Of a stretch of DNA of 64,000 nucleotides, positions 22,285 to 33,364 are shown one piece after another; the stretch's first letter is position 1, and each line of letters begins with the position of its first letter. Below the pieces are notes generated by a model. The model had not been told where the DNA came from and made no database searches. It saw nothing but the letters and a program-made list of their open reading frames with translations. This stretch comes from Diphasiastrum complanatum (taxonomy: Eukaryota; Streptophyta; Lycopodiopsida; Lycopodiales; Lycopodiaceae). The stretch is from contig CM055097.1 of the NCBI GenBank assembly GCA_029204225.1, positions 68,061,240-68,125,239 on the forward strand. Reading direction: 5' to 3'. The translations under genes were made by a program, and so were the position numbers.

Positions 22285-23655
22285 ACGACATATGTCAAGA
22301 TTTTAGGAAATTAAACGCAACTACTGCAAAGGACTATCATCCATTGACGTACACATATATCATTTTAGATCAAGTAGCAGGACACGAGCGCTATGGTTTC
22401 GTAGATGGTTTCTCAAGCTACAACCAAGTTTCCATTAGAGAGGAGGATAGATCTAAAACAACTTTTACCACAATACACACGTATGCCCTTTGGTCTATGT
22501 AATGCACCCGCAATGTTTCAACGTATGATGACAAATTTTTATCAAAATTTCTTGAGAAATTTCTTAGAAATTTTTATAGATGACTTTTGTGTTTATTCAT
22601 ATACAAAGGATCATTTAGAAGTACTAGAGAAAACTCTAAGAAGATGTCAGGAGACATCACTTAAATTGCACCCTTCCAAGTGTTATTTTGGGATGAGGGA
22701 AGGTATTCTATTAGGACACAACATTTCAAAAGACGGTATACAAGTCGATATTGAGAAAATTAAGATGATCCTAGAATTATTAGAACAAACCAATATAAGG
22801 AGCTTAGAGGATTCTTAGGGCACATAGGATATTATAGAAGAATAATTAAAGATTATGCTATTACAGTTACTTCGCTAATAAGATTATTAAAAAAGACTAT
22901 AGAATATCATTGGTCAAGTGAACATCAAGAAGCTTTTGAAAAATTAAAACAGACCTTAGCTGAAGCAACTGGAGTAAGACCTCCAGACTGGATAAAGAAA
23001 TTCCATGTCTATGTAGATACTTCATCATTTGCGATAGGCGTATTGCTTAGTCAGAAAGATAGCTAGAATAAAGGTTATCCTATCTATTATGCTAGTAGAC
23101 AGCTAGCAGCTTCAGAAAAGAATTATTTTGTCACAACGCGGGAGGCCTTAGGAATGATCTATTTTGTCAAGAAATTTAGGCATTATTTTTTAGGATATCC
23201 CTTTATTTTTCATGTAGATCGTTATGCACTTAAACACTTGGTAAACAAACCCGATCTTTTAGGTAGGATCGCTCGTTGGGTTTTATAGCTAGATGAATTT
23301 GATTATCAAGTAGAATTAAGGAGAGGAAAAGATCATCAGAATGCTAATTATATTTCACGTCTTCAAGCCAAAGATCAATTAGAACCCATCTCAGACGAAT
23401 TTTCAGATGAGCATATAATGCGCATCAAGGCAGAATACTGATATCTCTAATTTTTTACAAGATCAGAAATACCCAGATAACTTTAATAAGCAACAGAAAA
23501 TAGTTTTCTTAGCAAAAGTTGGACCATAAACCATTATTGATAAGGTTTTATATAAACTAGGACCAGATGATAACCTTCGTCGTTGCCTAGAGCCCACCAA
23601 AGTTACTACTGTAATCCGTGCATTACATGAAAAAGATTCAGATGGCCATTATGCC
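22285..23655 (+). pseudogene. Ty3/gypsy reverse transcriptase and RNase H remnant
   Basis: Domains in order, in shifting frames: RT start (DFRKLNATTAKDYHPL, DQVAGHERYGFVDGFSSYNQ with the D-G-F/Y-S-x-Y-N-Q box), MPFGLCNAPAMFQRMM, the catalytic FIDDFCVYS box, GHNISKDGIQVD, the connection (GFLGHIGYYRRIIKDYA), RNase H (VDTSSFAIGVLLSQKD, YYASRQLAASEKNY, EALGMIYFVKKFRHYFLGYP) and the start of an integrase zinc domain (RALHEKDSDGHYA). There are stops near 22.82, 23.06 and 23.29 kb. It ends abruptly after the histidine-containing zinc-domain start. No gag, protease or integrase core adjoins it. Confidence 0.9.
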
Positions 23656-24336
23656 TAACCTTGCCAATTTCACAAATTTGCCATTTAAGTTTGCGAAGAA
23701 CCCAACACATGTACAGATATGTGTTATTTTTGTATTGTTGTCATTTGACTTGCCCGAAAAATACGACACTGTCGAAATTAGTGTTTTTCGCATATTTTGT
23801 GCCATTTTTTTATTTTGCAAAAAAACGCTTATAAGTGCGCCAACTATGTTCCACAAATCTTCGCCATTTTAATTTTTCAAATAATGCGACCCTTTCCAGA
23901 ATAAGGTTGTCGCGCACTCTGTGATATTTTATTTTTCAAAAAAAGTCTACAAATCCGTGAAGTGCCTAAATTTTTTTCCGCATAGTGCCAAAAGAAGACA
24001 AAGCCACACAAACCACACTCTTCTTCATCAAAAAAGAAGATAAGGCTATCCAGACGATAATCTCCTTCGTGGCAAAGGAAGACAAATCCATTTAGACTAT
24101 TGGCGAAGTTCCTAAAGTACTACCGATAGTAGCTGTAGTTACACCAAGTACAAAGCCAATGTTGCGAGCAACTGGCAATGCTACAAAGAAAAATTCCAAG
24201 GTAACATATCCACTACTGAAGTCAATATTTTAGGAATTTCAGCAAGACCTAGCCATTTTCCTGCCCCCCTGTATAGTTCTGAACTCCAATGGAGATTCGA
24301 CTATCTCTTTTTGCCTAGACTTTTCAGATAATAATT
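23656..24336. other. Spacer, no gene seen
   Basis: Between a gypsy and a copia fragment. Short repeated words such as TTGCCATTT and (A)AAAAGAAGA(T/C)AA(A/G) occur, but there is no recognisable gene, LTR end or tandem array. Confidence 0.4.
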
Positions 24337-25340
24337 AGTTCTTATGAACTTTCTTTGTACATCAAGTGTAATGATGGAAAGATCATCATATTGGTTCTTT
24401 ATGTTGATGATATCATATTAAGATGAAATGATGGTGAAGGCATAAGAAAAGTTAAAGTTGCATTGTCTAGTGAATTCAAGATGGTGGATCTAGGACTTCT
24501 TAAGTTCATACTTGGAATAGAAGTTTCTAAAGGTGGGGATTTCACTTTTATAAGTCAATCAAGGTATGCTACTTACATTCTTGAAAGGTTTGGCATGAAA
24601 GATTGTAAAGGGATTGACACCCCTATGGAGCAAGTTGTTAAAGTTTCTAATGATGGTGATGAAGCATCCTTTGAGGACATCACACTCTTTAGAAAGCTTA
24701 TAGGCTCCTTAATCTATATGACAATCAGTAGACCAGATTTGAGTTATTGTGTAAGCAAGTTAAATCAACATATGCAAGGTCCTTTGATCCATCATTGGAA
24801 AAGTGCCAAGAGAGTACTTAGATATATCTCTTCTACTAGATTTTTTGGCATTCTCTATCAAGGATCTAACTTGCACTTGAGGGCATACTCGGATTCAGAT
24901 TTTGCAAGAGACAAGATGGATAGGAGATCCATAAGTGCATTTGCCACTTTCCTTTGTGGAGGAGTGATATCTTGGCTTTCCAAAAAGCAAGATACAATAA
25001 CACTTTCCTCTTGTGAAGTCGAGTACAAGGCCTTAAATTCAACAACCAAAGAACTCCTTTGGCTAAAAAGACTTTTGGAGGAGCTTCAAGTGATGAAGGC
25101 CGAGGAGATCCCTTGCATCTATTGTGAAAATCAAGCATCTCAACAAATTGCTACAAATCCTATCTTCCATGCTAGAACAAAGCATATTGAGATAGCTCCT
25201 CACTTTGTGAGGGAGAAGGTGCAATCCAAGGAGGTACAACTTCATCATGTGCCATCATCCGAGTGCATAGTTGATATCTTAACCAAGCCTTTGGCTAAAG
25301 ATCCAGTTTTTAAGTTAAGATTTGCTCTTGGAATTGTCGC
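24337..25340 (+). pseudogene. Copia RT C-terminal half and RNase H
   Basis: RT from just before the catalytic box: LYVDDIIL at about 24394-24420, with YVDD at 24400-24411, then a TGA at 24424 where relatives have a serine-glycine. After that it is open to 25389. It shows EFKMVDLGLLKFILGIEVSK, YATYILERFGMKDCKGIDTP, KLIGSLIYMTISRPDLSYCV, then RNase H (AYSDSDFARDKMDRRSISAF, SSCEVEYKAL, YCENQASQQIATNP, HIEIAPHFVREKVQSKEV). In CENQ the usual catalytic Asp of C-D-N-Q is Glu. The similarity ends near ALGIV (25340) and no polypurine tract or LTR follows. It is closely related to the tail at 28523-28690 and the minus copy at 53.7-54.8 kb. Confidence 0.9.
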
Positions 25341-25389
25341 TGAACTTCTACTAATTGATAGTATTGGCAATTCTAGTTTATGTCTTTAG

Positions 25390-27244
25390 ATTGTTGACTT
25401 GAGAACATCCCTTGAATTTTGAAGTAGTTTTTTTGGTACCTAGGCATTTTTTTATTGGCAATGGTAAAATGAGTACATTGTGAAATAACATCAAACTTGA
25501 TAGTGTCAAAAAATTGTGAACTTCTAGTTAGCATTAGTGCCAATTTTAAGGCAAGTTTTACTTCAATTAACATTTATAGTTTCTAGAAGCCCAAGCTAGC
25601 ATTCCTCTAAATATAGTAAGCGTAGTATCAAGTCTAGATATGTCGTATCAAGCTTAATTTAGTCCAATTCATGTCATCAAAAATTCTGCTAACATGTGCA
25701 TTCCTAGTTTTGTTGCAAGTAAAGTATGAAGTTTAATAGCTTAGAAAACTCAAACAAAATAATGACAAGATGATGAAAAAGATTAAAGTCGTGAGAAGTG
25801 ACTACATAGTGAATAAATTGAGATGGTCTTTTCTAAAAATTTCATTCTGAGCTCCTCTTTAGATCATTTATCTTAGAAAATATTTCTTTCAAGAAACATA
25901 TTGCTAGGAAATACTAGTTCTTCATATTTGACATTACTTGAGATTGTTCATTACATGTCATTAAAATGAACGTTAGTTTAAAAGTGAAATGCTTACATAT
26001 GTAAGCCTCTCATAAACACAATAAAATTTTTGTGCATTTGATGTTCCACAAATATGAAAATAGAATGCTAAAACTATTCAATCAAGTGTCATTTTGCTAT
26101 TTCCAAACCTTCAAAACTGGTAGAGATTAGTTTTTCTAGTAGTTCAGAATAGATTTTGTTCTTGATGTAGACATGCCTATTATCTTGTTGCATGTAATGA
26201 TTGTTAATGGACATTGAAGTATGACAAATCATTTTGTGTTTCTTGTGGCCAATTGTATATTTTAGTCATTTTCCACAAATCCTTTTGATAAGGCCAAATA
26301 TGAGATTATATTCTTGAATCATTCTAGATTTTCTACATAGAATGTCAATAATAAGGAGAATATTGAGATTATATTCTCCTTCACGGACCAAAAATCACTT
26401 TCATCTTTAGGGAATAAATTGTGAACCATAACTCAAGATTTAAGAACTCTTTTTTTTAGAGAAATGATCAACCCCATGACCTTCATGATTAAGATTTTCT
26501 AGATTTTCATTTCAAAAGAAGCACTTATGTGGGCTAAGTTCCAATAAAAAAATATGTACCCACTTTTACTTTATTATCCTTTGAATAGTGGACATTGATT
26601 TGGAATATACCAATATTATGTTAATCATTGATTTTTGTTTTAATTGTAGATATGTACATACATAACCACTAACATCTAATACTAAAGTACAAGAACTAAA
26701 AATGATAAAATATATCTCTTCTAGTTTACTTTCATATCGTGGCTACAAACACTTGTCAACATAATCTAGGCTGAGATGCTCACACATGAACAAAGTTTGA
26801 CATTTGTTCCAAAAAAAATTATAAAACAAACATTACATCATACTACAATTTCAACCACTTAATTATAACATTCAAAAAGAATATGGTAAGGTTAAATTAT
26901 GTGGTTATTATCTTTATATTTTTTAATGACAATGCATAAATTCTATATGAAAATAGTATGATACTAAGTGTATTTAAAAACTAGGCCATTTTTTGCAAGT
27001 AGACATTAAGATCTTTCTTAGAAATCTATGTCAATAAACATTTAGCACTAGTTAAAACATGTGTATCTGGTTGTGATATGTAAATGCATTTTGTTGTTGG
27101 CATACTTATACTTTAGTTCAAGATTTGGGTTCATACATTTCGGTTTCCATGATAATCTTCCACATGTCACTATGGTAGATGAATTAAATAAGACCTCAAT
27201 TATGTGTTTGTGCATGTAGAATCTAACAAAACTTACTTTCAAAG
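25390..27244. other. Long AT-rich spacer, no gene seen
   Basis: About 1.85 kb with no frame of interest, no LTR edges and no tandem structure. It may be old repeat or unique intergenic sequence. Confidence 0.45.
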
Positions 27245-27840
27245 ACATAGCATAGGTCGAACCGTGGTAAGAATAAAGAAATAACGCCGAAATCCTATGC
27301 TGAGCATAGGATGTTACTAAGGTCTAAGATGACACAATCGATAACAAACTTGACATCTGCTATTTGAACTTTTATATTTGATAAGTGGCCAGCAGGGTCG
27401 GTAACTCATTGATCAGCCATGCGAAGTTTATATCATGGTTGATCGAGGGTATGGAAGCCCCATGACTTTGCCAATGACAAAGCCATTATATTAATGTCTG
27501 ATCCGCTATATATGATAGCAGATACTGCGGGGTAGTCTTTATAGGACAAAGGTAGTGTGATGCTATTCCCCTTAGTAACACCTATATTCATCAGATTCAT
27601 AGGAATTTGAGGAATTTCAAGAATCTCTACTGGTTTCCACTGTTCATCAGGAATGGGAGGCAGCTGAAAACTACGATGGATATAGCTTTGAAGTCCTGCA
27701 AAGGATTTGATTGCACTATGGAACGGCATGGTAAGTTGAGCTTGCAGGAGGTCAGAAAATACTTCAAGTCCCTGTAGGAATTGCTCCTTTTCGGGGATAT
27801 GAGCTGATAACGGACTTTCGGTATGTTCTTCCTCTCGCAA
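27245..27840 (-). pseudogene. Ty3/gypsy aspartic protease region
   Basis: Minus-strand frame with linker EILEIPQIPMNLMNIGVTKG, then YPAVSAIIYSGSDINIMALS, which aligns with the retropepsin active-site loop (D-S/T-G-A/S-x-x-N). The catalytic Asp is replaced by Tyr (YSGSDINI). A flap-like region and VQIADVKFVIDCVILDLSNI follow at 27.25-27.40 kb after a stop. The loss of the catalytic Asp alone would inactivate it. It continues the gag at 27963-30110. Confidence 0.75.
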
Positions 27841-27962
27841 AAACTCATCTCAAAAATCATTGTATTGCCTTTGTTCCACTGTTGGATCTGGGTAGTCTTT
27901 GGTAATGTGGAAACCGTCAAATGGCTTCCATGTGGGTCAGCTGATGTTCTATGCTTTTGTTG

Positions 27963-28522
27963 TTATTCTTGTTGTTGACGTTGTGCTTGAGTGAGAACTC
28001 TAACAGGTTCGGATGAGATATGACGTGTTGGTAGAATCCTGTTAGGTTGTTTAGGACAATCCTTGAAACGGTGTTTACGTACACAGTCAGGACATTCTGC
28101 ATGGTATTGGTTTTTAACTCTACAGTCAGCCATGAAATGTCCTGTTTCGCCACAAATAAAGCAGCGGTTACTCATTGGTCCCGTGGCGATAGCATAACCA
28201 TCTTGGATGGCTAGTTGTGCTAGGTTTTCTGGTGGTGTGAAATACTCAGCTTGTTTGCACGAGCATGAGTTGTCGGTTTGATATTGGTGATGACTAGATG
28301 ATGGAATTATTGTATCATTGTGATATGAGTGATCGTAGGAGTTTTCTAACGAAGTTCACATCTTATCGATTGTGGGAGTCCAACAAGGAACCAAACGATG
28401 AGCATGGACTCGGTGGGTTGCTCTTGTACCTGACTTTTTAATCGTTTAAATCGTTCAATGTAGTCACGTACTTTTTCGTCTTTTGTCATTTTGATATTAC
28501 TTAGCTTGACAAAAGGACTTTC
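27963..28522 (-). pseudogene. Ty3/gypsy gag C-terminal part with zinc knuckles
   Basis: Contains ESPFVKLSNIKMTKDEKVRD and YIERFKRLKSQVQEQPTESM (end of the capsid domain) and, downstream, CFICGETGHFMADC, a CX2CX4HX4C knuckle. A second, shorter CPDCVRKHRFKDC motif follows it. The capsid is cut at 28522 by a copia insertion and resumes at 29574. Confidence 0.8.
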
Positions 28523-29573
28523 TGTTGTGAGGGAGAAGGTACAATCCAAGGAAGTGCAACTACATCATGTACCATCATCCGAATGCATAGCTGATATCTT
28601 AACCAAACCATTGTCCAAAGATCCATTTTTTAAGTTAAGATATGCTCTTGGAATTGTAGATAGATATACACTAGATTTGCCAAGTTAGAAGTGAGGAGGA
28701 GTGTTGAAAATTGTCACTTCTCACTTGACATTGGTTCATGTAAATATTGATCAAACATTAGAATATGTTGATGATATGATTTCACACGTGTGGAGACTGT
28801 TCCCACGTGTGAAAGGATGTACTTTTCATGTTTGTATATATCCAAATTGATTTTGTATCATTCTAGTTAGTGTGAACATGAAATGACTAGTTTTTAGTCA
28901 AGTTGACTAGTCACCTACAAATTAGCTTTTCCTTGCATGTGCATGAGTAAATGCTCCCACATGGCAAGTGGATGTTCACATGTGTGTATAGAGTACTAGA
29001 AGATAAGAGTTGACCATTTTCCTTAGATCCTATTTTGTAGGGAATATTCCTATATTCTAGGAGACTAGCTTTTGGATTTTAGTCATATTCTAGAAGGTCA
29101 ACTATTGGATAAGGATCAAGGATGGATAAAATGGATAGATCTGAGTGATGTGGCACTCTTCACATGTGTGAAGGCCTGCTAGACTATACCAGACTCATGG
29201 ATGTACTTGATCCATAAAAGGATCATCATTTTGCTAGGAAAATTGATGAGACTTTTGCACTCTACACTTTTGTGAGATTTCTAGTCATTTGTCTTGTGAT
29301 TTTTATGCATGATTGCTATCTAGTATCATTGTACTTGTTGTTTCAGGTGCAGGCCGTACAGTGGACAGTACTCCACACGTGTGAAGCCGCTATCACTAAA
29401 AAAATGATGTGTTGATCCATTGCTCTTGCTTAAATCCAAGTGTAGTGAATTTAGATCAAGATCTAATGTGTAGATATTGATAGATTCATTGATTAAGCAA
29501 CCAATAACTCTCTATGATTGTAAAGTACAATCATTATTGTCCTAAAAACTGTAAAATTTATCACTTTCTATCA
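28523..29573 (+). mobile_element. Copia deletion derivative nested in gypsy gag
   Basis: The insert starts with TGTTG (28523), which looks like the first bases of a 5' LTR, and passes at once into the end of copia RNase H (VREKVQSKEVQLHHVPSSEC, ADILTKPLSKDPFFKLRYAL). A polypurine tract (GAGGAGGAG-like, 28692-28701) and an LTR from TGTTGAAAATT (28702) to ATTTATCA (29573), 872 bp, follow. The bases CTTTC flank both sides (28518-28522 and 29574-29578), and removing the insert rejoins the gypsy gag in frame. So a full copia element probably inserted here and then lost everything from the 5' LTR tip to RNase H. Confidence 0.8.
28702..29573 (+). mobile_element. Copia LTR with repeated CACACGTGTG palindromes
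   Basis: TG...CA ended, 872 bp. Within it the G-box-type palindrome CACACGTGTG occurs at 28783-28792 and 29374-29383, with near copies at 28802-28811 (CCCACGTGTG), 28977-28986 and 29161-29170 (CACATGTGTG). The same 10-mer also occurs in the LTRs at 42123-42972, about 51000-51213 and 53039-53662. G-boxes are known binding sites for plant bZIP and bHLH factors, so a role in LTR transcription is plausible. Confidence 0.75.
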
Positions 29574-30110
29574 AGTGAAATGGCTTGAATCGTTTGATAA
29601 AGGCCTCCTTCAAGAGTGACCAATCACGTTCATCTTCAAAAAAAAGGTTAAAATAACATTCTCGTGCTCGATCGATCATGGTCATCGAGAAGAGTTGAAT
29701 CATGGCGTCTGGTGATGTCTCGCCATAGACATCACATGCATTTTCAAAGACTTGAAGAAATCTTTGAGGATCAATGTTGCCATCGTACTTAGGTAAGTCG
29801 AGCTTTGGGGTCCTTTTTTTAGTACGTGGAACATTATTTGCGAAAGCTCCGTTTAAGTGAGCTCGTGCATGTGGGGATTTGGCAACATGAAATTGTGGTC
29901 ATTCGTATGGAGCTTCATAACGCATAGGTTCCCATCTGTCGAATGGGTTCGTGGATCGCTCTTGGACTTGGGATTTCATTCAAGAATATCTTTTAAATCG
30001 AGCCTGTTCGGTGGATGGGGAGACCATCTCTGGTGGATAGTCCTCCGTAGAATTCGGATCATAAGGGCGGTCCATAATAGCGTGTAGAGTGTCATAGGAT
30101 TGTGTAAATA
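29574..30110 (-). pseudogene. Ty3/gypsy gag N-terminal part
   Basis: The minus strand encodes PKLDLPKYDGNIDPQRFLQV, FENACDVYGETSPDAMIQLF, RARECYFNLFFEDERDWSLL and KEAFIKRFKPFHL. This is the plant retrotransposon gag capsid (W-x-x-F...R-F-x-P). Upstream it is proline-rich (RPYDPNSTEDYPPEMVSPST). It continues at 28522 beyond the copia insert. Further N-terminal, frames are broken and pass into the G-rich (minus C-rich) zone. Confidence 0.8.
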
Positions 30111-31348
30111 TGCACTTGGACTCTGGTTACAGTGGATACGGGTGTTGGAATGCGGTTGCTATGGATCCACGGTTGATGCGAGGGTAATGCGACCAATGGC
30201 GGTGGATACGACTAAGGTGGTGGAACGATAGAATGTGGTGGTAGCGGTGCAATACGGGTTGTGGCGGTGCGTTGCGGGTTTTTTTTTTTTTTTTTTTTTT
30301 TTGCGATCGATTGCAGTCAGTGGTGGTCATGCGGTCGGTTGGTGGAGTTGGTGATTACGAGATACAGGGAACGGTTGAGGTGGTTGCGGTTTCAATGGCT
30401 TGTGGCGGTAGCAACGGCTGGGTGCGACGTCAATGGTGCTGTGCGAATGTGGGTAAAGATGGTCGATTGGTAAAGGAGGTGAGGAAGGAGTCGTAGGCCG
30501 TATGATTGCGGTCTTCTACAGTTAGGGGCGACCGAGGGTAGACGTAGGGCCGTGGGATTGCGGCTGTTATGGTCAGGGGCGGTGGAGTGTAGTCGTAGGG
30601 TCATGGGATTGCGGTTGTTACGGTCAGGGGCGGTAGAGTGTAGTCGTAGGGCCGTAGGATTGTGGCTGTGAGGAGGGTGGGTGAATGAGAAGGATGGTGT
30701 GTTATGCGGAGGTACTTATGGGAGGTGTGTGCGGTGGTTGACGGATCCTATGGTTTGGAATGGATGGCAATGGTGGCGGTCTCCTCGGGTCAAGAACAAA
30801 GATGAGTGGATGGCGGAGTGTGGCGGTGGTTTGTGGGCTGTACGTTTTGTAACAGATTGCGGCCCGAACCGTTTGCAATGGATTGCGGTCCTGACAGATT
30901 GCAACGTTGTGTTGTCAATTGCGATGGATTGCGATTGGCTGCAGTGGAACGAATGTATGGTGCTGTTACGGATGAAGGAATGACGTAATTGGATTGCTGT
31001 CAGTAGGGGTCGAAACGGTCAGTGGGATAGTTGGAATTGGATGCTATCGTTGTGAAGCATGGAAAGTGGAAAGAGTGCGATCCTGACGGTGTAATTGTGG
31101 AGGAGGTGTGAGTGCGTTTGGAAGGCAAGCGGACTACAGTTGAGTGCGTATAGGATAGTGTACAGAAGTGGCGAATGCATACAGTATATGTTTGGTCGCA
31201 ATAATGCAAAGAGTGAAGTAATGGGTGTGCTGGTGAATGTATTCGCTACAGTTGCCACTGTGCAGAATGGTCATGACAGATCAACGTGGTCGTTATGAGT
31301 GGTCGCAATGATTGTAATGCTGGTGAATATGGACTGGACTGTCAAAGG
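30111..31348 (-). other. G-rich/C-rich strand-skewed region upstream of gag
   Basis: The plus strand is strongly G-and-T rich, and the minus strand reads as proline-, threonine- and serine-rich fragments (for example PHSIVPPP and YPPPLVALPS). This fits the low-complexity N-terminal part or leader of the gypsy gag. A pure T run of about 23 bases occurs at 30280-30302. The 51-bp repeat at 30492-30675 lies inside. No start codon can be assigned. Confidence 0.45.
30492..30675 (-). repeat. 51-bp tandem repeat, 3.6 copies
   Basis: Units start with CGTAGG(G)CCGT(G/A)(G/T)G at 30492, 30543, 30594 and 30645, exactly 51 bp apart. Because 51 is 17 codons, the minus strand reads as a repeating 17-residue unit (TLRLHSTAPDHNSRNPT). 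This suggests it spread while translated, as part of a low-complexity gag extension. Confidence 0.85.
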
Positions 31349-31830
31349 ATCGGTTGAGATCTGAGATTAGCCATCGGTTGAGAACTGACGTGAAAGCGTC
31401 GGTCGAGATCTGTTGCGAAGCTGTCGGTTGAGATCTGTTGCGAGGGCGTCGGTCGAGATCTGACTCAAGGTCATCGGTCGAGATATGACGCGAGGGCGTC
31501 GGTCGAGATCTGACGCAAAGTGTCGGTCGAAATCTGTTGCGAAGCTATCGGTTGAGATTTAATATTGACCGTCGGTTGAGATGTGAGTGAATAGGCGTCG
31601 GTCGATATTTGATTGAGGGCCGTCGGTTGAGATCTGATGCGAAACGTCGGTCGAGATCTAAGTGAAGGCCATCGGTTGAGATTTAAGAGGATGGCGTCGG
31701 TTGACATCTGATGCAGTGTGTCGGTTGAGATCTAACTGAAGGCCATCGGTTGAGATTAGACTGTAGCGCATCGGTCGAGATTTGAGAAATGGCTTTGGCA
31801 CCGGTCGAGATTGAACCATGGCTCAGCTTG
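31349..31830. repeat. 25-bp minisatellite, about 19 copies
   Basis: The unit begins TCGGT(C/T)GAGATCTG and is followed by about 11 variable bases ending GGCG, GGCCA or similar. It repeats every 24-26 bp from 31349 to about 31800, then at wider spacing to 31855. The T/C alternation in GGT(C/T)GAG runs through the array. Confidence 0.9.
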
Positions 31831-31964
31831 GAAATGAGCGTGAAGTGTCGGTTGAGAAGTGCGGTTCACGATAGGCAGGACGAAAATGGTGTGCTTTGTA
31901 ATGAAGGCATGGAAGTTCGGAGAGCGATGGGTGTGTGGCACAGATCGAAATGGTTTGGGCGGTT

Positions 31965-33364
31965 TACTCTTCAAAACACCAGAATCTTTCCTTCTCCCTT
32001 GAATCCGATCCATTGAATTCAATTCTATCAATTATCATAAAACTTTTCATATGCACTGGACATGTGTCCATAGCAAAAGGATTGTTTTCAGAATCATAAA
32101 AAAGGCCATAGTGCAAACTGCTCCACCGACCATTTGAAGTGTCTCTTCTTCATAACCACCCTTTATTGAAGGGAAAAAAAACTCATAATTGACTTCTTAG
32201 TCTTCATATTGACACAACCCTTTTATAAACTATTTTGGCCTCAAGAACTATTTTCATTTGTTAATTTGAATTGCTCCCAAAATGTAGGTATATGGGTGAT
32301 GTCTTCATAAATTTAACTGACATCCATTTTATTTTCACATACCCTGACTTAGTGCTTTTCATTCTCAACTATTGCTCCCCATTGGAACTCGAATAATCTC
32401 TTGTGAGCAATCAACAATTGCTTCTCAATTGAAACTTCATAAAGGCAATATAATCCTCGTCTGATCATCATGTTTTCCAATGCGATAAAGACTTTCATTA
32501 TTAGCTCATCGATTCCAATTCGAGAATCGACATAGTACTTTAAATTGGCGATTCTGAACTGCCAATTTCTTTCCTATTCTTTACTTAGACATTTGAATCA
32601 TGAACTGCTCGTCATTAAAAATTGTGACTGAACGTCCTTTTGTCTTCATGACCCTTAACCTTAGGATACTCCCTTGAACTTTAAGGCAGAAACTTAAGGT
32701 ACTTGGGGGTCTTTTTATTAACATGATAATGAATAAGATACATTGATCAATTACAATATGACAAACAATGGCCATTAACAACTATAGATATGTTTGTCCA
32801 TCAGAGTCACTTATAAGTATTGCTATTTAACAAACTTATTAAAAATAGTAAAGTCTTAAAAATAGCTCTAATTCTTCTGATATAACTGTCATTTGACGAC
32901 TTGATACATTTGAACCTGCCATAGAATTTTATAGCTACACTTTAACACAGCCATATTCGTATATCAGTAAAAAGTGGCATAATAGTAGATTTTGTGCACA
33001 TGAGATACATCTAGCACATTTTCTTCTAGAAAATCAGCATCAATGATTGTAGTTGCTGAAATTTAATAATTTTGACCCAAAAAATGCACTACATGTTTCC
33101 CCCCCCCCCACTTAAATGTGAAGCGTCCCCGCGAACAGAGGGAATAGTCTTTGACATTTGATTTTGTATCATAAAGCCATTGATTTAGCCTTATGATCTT
33201 TTCATCTTTTCAGCATTTCAACTTTTTTCTTCGTCAATTAATGGGCTCAGCACACAATATAGTGTGATGCTAACCATTATTATTTAGCAGCATGAATCCA
33301 AAGGCCATTGATTCAGCCTTTAGATCTTTTAGCAATGTTGTCTTTATCCAAAGTGAAAATCCTA
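31965..33364. repeat. Repeat A, copy 1 (left arm of A-B-A element)
   Basis: Non-coding. Matches 34995-36252 in the same orientation, from the CGGTT(T/C)A...CTT(C/G)AAAACACCA start to ATCCAAA(G/A)TGAAAATC, and 46915-47585 in its middle part. Shared runs include GCGTCCCCGCGAACAGAG and CATAAAGCCATTGATTTAGC. The position either side of unit B suggests a pair of long terminal repeats, but no clean TG...CA ends or polypurine tract could be set. Confidence 0.7.

Noticed and set aside
23618-23872. Open frame after the gypsy zinc domain
   Set aside because: It overlaps the end of the integrase zinc domain out of frame, and a similar-sized frame exists on the other strand.
31349-31830. CRISPR-like array (short repeats with variable tails)
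   Set aside because: The unit is a 25-bp contiguous tandem repeat with drifting tails, not 24-40 bp repeats with unique spacers, and the surroundings are plant retroelements.
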